Under the pieces are notes generated by a model. It searched no databases. It was not told where the DNA came from and saw nothing but the letters and a program-made list of their open reading frames with translations. The position numbers were made by a program, and so were the translations under genes. Positions 58,951 to 64,000 of a DNA stretch of 64,000 nt are shown here, in pieces. How positions within the stretch are numbered: the stretch's first letter is position 1; the number at the start of each line of letters is the position of its first letter. The stretch comes from Bacillota bacterium (GTDB taxonomy: Bacteria > Bacillota > Clostridia > DSM-8532). The stretch covers positions 292,552 to 356,551 of the forward strand of contig JAEZLR010000006.1 in NCBI GenBank assembly GCA_023415205.1, read 5' to 3'.

Positions 58951-61374
58951 ATGATAAAAACAACGATCAAGAGCAAAGTGTATATTGGTTTTACGCTGTT
59001 AATCGCCCTGTTCGTTCTTCTATTTGGTACTGTATCCTGGTTTGCCGGAGTTTATGTATTGGACGGTGTGAAAGAAGTCCGTTACAATTCCTCCCTGGCC
59101 CGGCAAATGGAGAAAGTCCGAGAGTTATCGGATGAAAAAGTGAATACCCTTTATCACGGTATGGTGGAAAAGAGAGATGTCTCCGACGAATTAAGCCGTA
59201 TCGATGATGAGATTTTAAAGCAATGCCAACAGATACTTAACGATTTATCAGGCTTTGAAGCGGTTGAAGCTGCCCAAAAGGTCAAGCTTCTGGTTGCCAC
59301 CCTTGAGGAAAAAGAAAAAGCCATCACCGCCGCCTATGAAGGTAACATTGCGCCCACCGTGGGTGGAACCCAAGAAAAGCAGTTCAGTGCTGCCTTAACA
59401 GAGGCCATGGAGGCATGGCAGAGCTTGTCCCTTAATGTATGGGAATATGGACAATTAAATTTAGAGAGAATTAAAACCTCATGGGGTGAATTAGAATCCA
59501 ACCTCTCCAGCCAGAAAAATTCGCTAGAGGTTATCAGGTCTTCCTTTGGACAGGCCTTTGACCCCCTTCAGGATCAAAGCGATGCACTTGCAACGCTTAA
59601 GGAGCGCACCGAAATCCTTCTGTCCGAGAGCCAAGTAGCCATGGAGAACATGGACAGGCTTCTTTCCACGGCGGCCCAGGCCACAACCCTTCCGGCCATC
59701 CAGGCCTCGGAGCTTCCCACCTATGATTTCACAGAACGTAACAGCCAGACTGTCAAAGAGCTGGAGTCCCTCTATAGTAAATCCCTAAGCCTTCTTGCCT
59801 CCTACCAGACCCTCCTTGCCGATCTTGAGGCACTAGATGCCCTTGCAGGGCAGAGGGATACCCGTGCTCTGGAGCAAGCCTTGGCAGAGAATGAGGCTTT
59901 AATGAGAGGGCAGAGCCTCCTGCTAGAGGTTCAGACTGATGCTGCTGTGGCGGGTCTTTCATGGGATACCTCAAAGCTTGAAGCGCTCTTAGCCCAAAGC
60001 CTTCCGGAGCTCAAAGTCCTTCTTACCGGCCTCAATGCAGAGAATCTGGATTTAAAGCCACTGGACAAGGCCACCGCTTCAATGGAGCAGGCGTTGTCCT
60101 CCCTCAGGGCCCTATCTTCTGACAAGAAGGCTGATGGCGTGGCCCAAATAGAAGAATTAAGAAATGAACTCCCACCGGTTTTTCAGGAATTGAATGGAAT
60201 TCTTCTGGCTCATTTTGAGGAAAACACCGATACCCAGGACATTAAGGCCTTTATTATTCCGGCCATGATTGGCCTTGTGGTTATTTCACTGGGGGTGGGA
60301 ATACTCATAGCCTTTATCGTCAGTACCTCCATTATCAAGCCCATTAAACAGATGACGGGCCTTCTTGAAAAGGCTGGGGAGGGGGATATCAAATCCCGTA
60401 TTGACACACCTGTGGCTGCTGAGTTCTCTCAAATGGCTCAAAGCCTCAACCAGGTACTGGATGCCCGGGAGCAAATTCTTGAGGAAACCGTCGCTGTCAG
60501 TGAGTCCATCTCCCTCATGCGGGCCGAGCTTTCGGGAAGCTTTATGCAGAATAAGGATCTTTTAAAGAATATGGCCCAGGGCATGCACGAGCTTTTGGAA
60601 TCCTTCCAGACTAAGCCCATGCCCATAAGGTCGGAGGCCCTTGAAACGGTGGAGCTTGATGCCGCTGTTACCCAGGAGGCTATTGAGGTTACTGAAAGAA
60701 GCAAACAAACGGCCCAGGAAGCCAAGGAAACCATCCTGAAGGCCTCAGAAACCGTCCGGGATATTGCCCAACAGATTGAGCAACTGGAGGGCTCCTCCGG
60801 TAGAATTGAGGAGATCACCAACACCATCACACAAATTGCAAAAAGAACCAACCTTCTGGCCCTCAATGCGGCGATTGAAGCAGCAAAGGCGGGAGAGCAG
60901 GGCAGAGGCTTTGCCGTTCTGGCCGACGAAATCAGAAAGCTGGCCGATGCCAGCGGCGGTGCTGCAAAAGCCATAAAGCAGCAGTTGAGCGAGATTCAGG
61001 AACGCATCCAATGGACCGTTCAGAACATGGATGAGGGCGTCAGCGGTGTGGAGCAAGGGGCCAGGAGTATTGCCGATGTTCATCAATCCATTGAAGACAT
61101 CACCACCCGCGTGCGCAAGGTGGTAGGAACCTTGGACGATTATGCCCAAAAGAGTAATAAACAGCTTATTGCCAACCAAAAGCTCATGGAAACCATCGGT
61201 GACCTGAATAAAAATACCAACGAGCTCTATGAAGTGGGTCAGAGTATGGATAATCGATTGAAGGATTCAAAGAAGAATATTTCTGAGATGGAGAAGATTG
61301 AGAATATGCTCAACTCCACTTATACCAGGCTCAATGGCATATTGACCAGGTATAAGGGAAAGAATAGGGAGTAA
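58951..61374 (+). CDS. Methyl-accepting chemotaxis protein
   Basis: 807 residues. TM1 (about 9-33) precedes an unusually large, all-helical extracellular region (about 35-430) rich in Glu, Leu and Ala with no recognisable Cache fold. TM2 (about 433-458), HAMP (about 455-508) and a signalling domain with the conserved tip [32 protein letters not shown] follow. No C-terminal CheR-docking pentapeptide is present. The ATG follows AGAGGATGA. It transduces an external signal to CheA/CheW, which are encoded elsewhere. Confidence 0.9.
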   Translation: MIKTTIKSKVYIGFTLLIALFVLLFGTVSWFAGVYVLDGVKEVRYNSSLARQMEKVRELSDEKVNTLYHGMVEKRDVSDELSRIDDEILKQCQQILNDLSGFEAVEAAQKVKLLVATLEEKEKAITAAYEGNIAPTVGGTQEKQFSAALTEAMEAWQSLSLNVWEYGQLNLERIKTSWGELESNLSSQKNSLEVIRSSFGQAFDPLQDQSDALATLKERTEILLSESQVAMENMDRLLSTAAQATTLPAIQASELPTYDFTERNSQTVKELESLYSKSLSLLASYQTLLADLEALDALAGQRDTRALEQALAENEALMRGQSLLLEVQTDAAVAGLSWDTSKLEALLAQSLPELKVLLTGLNAENLDLKPLDKATASMEQALSSLRALSSDKKADGVAQIEELRNELPPVFQELNGILLAHFEENTDTQDIKAFIIPAMIGLVVISLGVGILIAFIVSTSIIKPIKQMTGLLEKAGEGDIKSRIDTPVAAEFSQMAQSLNQVLDAREQILEETVAVSESISLMRAELSGSFMQNKDLLKNMAQGMHELLESFQTKPMPIRSEALETVELDAAVTQEAIEVTERSKQTAQEAKETILKASETVRDIAQQIEQLEGSSGRIEEITNTITQIAKRTNLLALNAAIEAAKAGEQGRGFAVLADEIRKLADASGGAAKAIKQQLSEIQERIQWTVQNMDEGVSGVEQGARSIADVHQSIEDITTRVRKVVGTLDDYAQKSNKQLIANQKLMETIGDLNKNTNELYEVGQSMDNRLKDSKKNISEMEKIENMLNSTYTRLNGILTRYKGKNRE

Positions 61375-61419
61375 TTGCTCTGTTGATAATTCCCCCTATA
61401 ACAAATTAAGCAGCAGTCA

Positions 61420-61447
61420 AATAAGCATCCGGTTCCGGATGCTTATT
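61420..61447 (+). terminator. Palindromic hairpin after the chemoreceptor gene
   Basis: ATAAGCATCCG pairs with CGGATGCTTAT around GTTC (11-bp stem). T-run is short (TTATTCT), so termination strength is moderate. Confidence 0.65.
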
Positions 61448-61476
61448 CTATGAGACAGGATAAAGAAGGAGAGACC

Positions 61477-62838
61477 ATGGTAAAAAAAGATGAAATCCTG
61501 GATTTGGAGATCACCAGTATGACCCATGAAGGAATGGGCGTGGGAAAAAAGGATGGCTTTGCCGTCTTTGTACAGGGGGCTATCGAGGGGGAAAAGGTTC
61601 GAGTTAAAGTGATTAAGGTGCTCAAGAGCTATGGGATCGCCCGTATTGAGGCCTTCATTGAGAAAAGCCCCCAGCGACAGGAGCCTTTTTGTCCCGTCTA
61701 TAAGCGCTGCGGAGGCTGCAGCCTGCAGCATATGACCTATCAGAAGACTCTGGACTTCAAGCGTCAGGTGGTGGTGGATAATCTGACACGGATTGGCGGC
61801 CTTTCGGCTTTAAAGGTCCACGAAACCTTGGGAATGAGCAATCCTCTTAATTATCGTAATAAAGCCCAGTATCCAGTGGGAATGGGAAAGAACGGCCCCG
61901 TGGCGGGCTTCTTTGCCCGTCGCAGCCACGAGATTGTGGATACACCCCAATGTGATATTCAGCACACCCTCAGCGACAAGGCCAAGGAGATTGTTCTAGG
62001 TTATGTTCAAGCGTTGAACATCCCGGTCTACAATGAATCCACAGGGCAAGGCCTTATTCGCCATGTGGTCACAAAGGTGGGCTTTCATTCAGGGGAGATC
62101 ATGGTCATTATCGTGGCTACGCGTCCGGAGATTCCAAAGGTCAATAAGCTGATCTACCGCTTGAAAAGGGATATTCCCGGCCTTGCCAGTGTGATCCTCA
62201 ATGTCAACGCCAAGCCCGGAAATGTTATCTTAGGAAACCGGAATATCACGTTGTTTGGAAAGGACACCATCCAGGATACCCTTGGAGAGCTGACCTTTGA
62301 GATATCGCCCCTGTCCTTCTACCAGGTTAATCCGACACAGACCGAGGTGCTTTACCAAAAGGCCATAGAATATGCAGAGTTACAGGGCCATGAAACGGTC
62401 TTTGACCTCTATTGCGGCATCGGAACCATCAGCCTTTTTGCGGCATCCAAGGCACAAAAGGTTATTGGTGTCGAAGTTGAGGCCGAGGCAGTCGAGGCCG
62501 CAAAGAACAATGCTGAGCGCAATGGGATAAAAAATGCAGAATTCTATCCGGGGCTGGTTGAAGATATCGTTCCCGACCTCTACAGCAAAGGCCTAAAGGC
62601 GGACGTGGTCTTTGTGGACCCGCCCCGCAAGGGCTGTGACGAGGCCCTGCTCAAAACCCTGGTGGACATGGCCCCCAGCCGCATTGTCTATGTCTCCTGC
62701 AACCCCTCCACCCTGGCCAGAGACTTGAAGTATTTAAGTTCAAGCGGCTTTGAAGTGAAGGAAGTTCAGCCCGTGGATATGTTCCCGTGGACGGAGCATG
62801 TGGAGACGGTAGTATTGATGTCACGAAAAGATGCTTGA
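61477..62838 (+). CDS. rlmCD: 23S rRNA (uracil-C5)-methyltransferase, RlmCD/RumA type
   Basis: 453 residues from the ATG after AAGGAGAG. The TRAM domain (about 1-60; GMGVGKKDGFAVFVQGAIEGE), 4Fe-4S cysteines (CPVYKRCGGCSLQHM plus TPQCDIQ), SAM-binding FDLYCGIGTISLF and the catalytic VDPPRKGCDEALL with CNPSTLARDL are all present. Bacterial members make m5U747 and/or m5U1939. The subfamily split between RlmC, RlmD and RlmCD cannot be decided from sequence alone. Confidence 0.9.
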   Translation: MVKKDEILDLEITSMTHEGMGVGKKDGFAVFVQGAIEGEKVRVKVIKVLKSYGIARIEAFIEKSPQRQEPFCPVYKRCGGCSLQHMTYQKTLDFKRQVVVDNLTRIGGLSALKVHETLGMSNPLNYRNKAQYPVGMGKNGPVAGFFARRSHEIVDTPQCDIQHTLSDKAKEIVLGYVQALNIPVYNESTGQGLIRHVVTKVGFHSGEIMVIIVATRPEIPKVNKLIYRLKRDIPGLASVILNVNAKPGNVILGNRNITLFGKDTIQDTLGELTFEISPLSFYQVNPTQTEVLYQKAIEYAELQGHETVFDLYCGIGTISLFAASKAQKVIGVEVEAEAVEAAKNNAERNGIKNAEFYPGLVEDIVPDLYSKGLKADVVFVDPPRKGCDEALLKTLVDMAPSRIVYVSCNPSTLARDLKYLSSSGFEVKEVQPVDMFPWTEHVETVVLMSRKDA

Positions 62839-62866
62839 TTTTACTGGTATTGTGAGTGCTAATAAT

Positions 62867-62896
62867 ACTATCTACTCAACCTTAAGGATAGTTTTT
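62867..62896 (+). terminator. Possible terminator after rlmCD
   Basis: ACTATC pairs with GATAGT across a 14-base loop, followed by TTTTT. The stem is weak. Confidence 0.4.
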
Positions 62897-63002
62897 AGTA
62901 AGAGGAAACATATCAAGGTAATAACCGTAAAGCCCATAGGTTGAGTTGCCGGAATGGATAATAGGTAATGCGAGTTGATAGGATTGCTGGAGGTGTATTT
63001 TT

Positions 63003-63806
63003 TTGAAAGGAAAGAAACTAATTAACGATATTAAAGAAGTTGTTGAAGAGTATGATACCTTAAAGGAAATATGGGATATGTATAAAACGATATACAAATG
63101 GAATGAAAGCAATAAATATTGGGATCTTGAATCAAAGCCTACGGATAAGAAAAAGCCTCGAAGATTTGCAAAAATAAAATTAGCCGGTCTGAAAAAATAT
63201 GGATTTGATAATCTGACATTACTATTTGGGAATACCCAAAAAGATAACATTCGCCTTAGCGGAGATATCGTATTCAATTTTTCAGAAGGACATTACAGCA
63301 AGCAAGCCAATAAGTATAAAAAACTATTAGAGAAAATAGCAGACAAAGATAAGAAAACGAGCTATCAAAAAAAATTGGGAATATGTATCAAAAACCATCA
63401 CAGCTCAAAAAACTGTGCTCTTTTGCTTTCAAACGGCAAGTTGCAAATTGCTAAAAAGAGCATAGGAGATGATAGAGGAGATACTTTTATTTGGGTATTG
63501 AATAGCTACTTTGTTGGAGAGTCTGAAATAGTATTAAACGCAGCTACTCCAGAATGGGTTAGTGTATTAAGATGTTTTTTGGACTCTTTTAAACATCCCC
63601 TATGTCCTAGTGAAAGTATTTATAGCTATTGCGAATACTTCTATAATATTACTGATAGAGAGTTGATAGACCACCTTGTCAACTCGGGAGCAAAGGCTAT
63701 TGACACTCCGGAAAGGGTTTGTGAATACATAGATTTGGCGATAGAATTTTGGGAAGAAAGAGACAAGTTTTTTAGACAGTGTGGATATGTTCCCACAAAC
63801 ATCTAA
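63003..63806 (+). CDS. AT-rich hypothetical protein, 267 residues
   Basis: A TTG-started frame with GGAGG ten bases upstream. The protein is soluble, Lys-rich (MKGKKLINDIKEVVEEYDTLKEIW) and has a beta-rich middle (ICIKNHHSSKNCALLLSNGKLQ) and a Trp/Tyr/Cys-containing C-terminal half. No signal peptide, membrane segment or known catalytic motif is visible. Base composition is far lower in GC than rlmCD upstream, a sign of recent acquisition. The next frame overlaps its end. Function unknown. Confidence 0.6.
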   Translation: MKGKKLINDIKEVVEEYDTLKEIWDMYKTIYKWNESNKYWDLESKPTDKKKPRRFAKIKLAGLKKYGFDNLTLLFGNTQKDNIRLSGDIVFNFSEGHYSKQANKYKKLLEKIADKDKKTSYQKKLGICIKNHHSSKNCALLLSNGKLQIAKKSIGDDRGDTFIWVLNSYFVGESEIVLNAATPEWVSVLRCFLDSFKHPLCPSESIYSYCEYFYNITDRELIDHLVNSGAKAIDTPERVCEYIDLAIEFWEERDKFFRQCGYVPTNI

Positions 63807-64000
63807 AACACGGAAATAGCTATGGATATGACAGGTTGATATGCGGCAAAATTACTAAGTCAAAGTTATCTACTGATAGTTTTAGAGCATTGGATACGAC
63901 AAGAATACTTGTTTATCTAACTGATGATATATATTGTAAAGAAGATGAATTTATTAATTATTTTTCAAATGAATTTGTATGTAATAGGATAGGTGGAGGA
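63779..64000 (+). CDS. N-terminal part of an unidentified AT-rich gene (cut by window end)
   Basis: A frame open from 63776 to the window edge, first possible start GTG at 63779 (another TTG at 63836). It reads HLKHGNSYGYDRLICGKITK and continues as a plausible soluble protein. There is no convincing ribosome binding site and it overlaps the preceding gene by 28 bases, so the true start is uncertain. I do not recognise it. Confidence 0.4.
   Translation, partial: MWICSHKHLKHGNSYGYDRLICGKITKSKLSTDSFRALDTTRILVYLTDDIYCKEDEFINYFSNEFVCNRIGGG

Noticed and set aside
1..64000. CRISPR arrays, complete insertion sequences and prophage genes
   Set aside because: No regularly spaced repeats, transposase genes with terminal repeats or phage structural genes were found by reading; a short or degenerate one could be missed.

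Overview
The window is a chromosomal segment of an anaerobic Gram-positive bacterium of the Clostridia type. The evidence is the housekeeping run ylxM-ffh-rpsP-khpA ... rplS-rbgA-rnhB-(ylqG/ylqH-like)-yraN, the rlmN-stp-prkC-rsgA-rpe-thiN operon, abundant AGGAGG-like ribosome binding sites with frequent GTG and TTG starts, SLH-domain surface proteins, a RqcH homologue and a class II LexA-type operator. I cannot name the species. Base composition is moderate, and two stretches (about 30.1-33.8 kb and from 62.9 kb to the end) are clearly more AT-rich.

Layout. 0-10.6 kb: PhoR-like kinase, convergent DtxR/MntR-type repressor, MTA/SAH-type deaminase, rqcH, a strong promoter followed by a 30-codon hydrophobic peptide and cvpA, a polar amino acid ABC transporter, and an EamA exporter. 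10.6-16.6 kb: an operon of exported proteins (a beta-rich protein, an SLH protein, an S41 protease with PDZ and peptidoglycan-binding domains, and a membrane-anchored beta-propeller). 16.6-19.1 kb: a DinG/XPD-family helicase with a nuclease-like N-terminus under a LexA box. 19.3-22.4 kb: three genes resembling B. subtilis ydjG-ydjH-ydjI (Tim44-like, Tim44-like, SPFH plus zinc ribbons) without pspA. 22.4-24.4 kb: amtB-glnB behind a structured leader. 24.4-27.5 kb: a TPP-riboswitch-controlled thiM-thiE-HAD-thiD operon. 27.7-30 kb: an SLH surface protein.

30-36.8 kb looks like an accessory insertion next to tRNA-Trp. It contains a mosaic NHL/FecR surface protein whose last codons appear frameshifted, a small coiled-coil protein, a TetR-controlled FAD oxidoreductase and a possible remnant of a large serine recombinase. 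Related terminator-like repeats flank these units, one of them abutting the tRNA 3' end. 36.8-41.6 kb: tRNA-Trp, a TSCPD protein, trmB, and a TetR-regulated MacB/FtsX-type ABC system. 41.6-50.2 kb: the SRP/ribosome cluster, in which the usual rimM-trmD pair is absent and a minus-strand asd gene occupies the place. 50.2-57.3 kb: dipeptidase and the rlmN-to-thiN operon, which combines translation quality, Ser/Thr kinase signalling at the cell wall, and thiamine activation. 57.3-62.8 kb: bactofilin with an M23 endopeptidase, a chemoreceptor with a SigD-like promoter, and rlmCD. 62.9-64 kb: an AT-rich gene of unknown function and the start of a second one cut by the window end.

How it works together: most of the segment serves envelope biogenesis (SLH proteins, S41 and M23 proteases, bactofilin, PrkC), nutrient acquisition with dedicated RNA or DNA switches (amino acid ABC, AmtB-PII, thiamine salvage), and translation quality (RqcH, Ffh, RbgA, RsgA, TrmB, RlmN, RlmCD). 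All assignments were made by reading the sequence; no database search was run.
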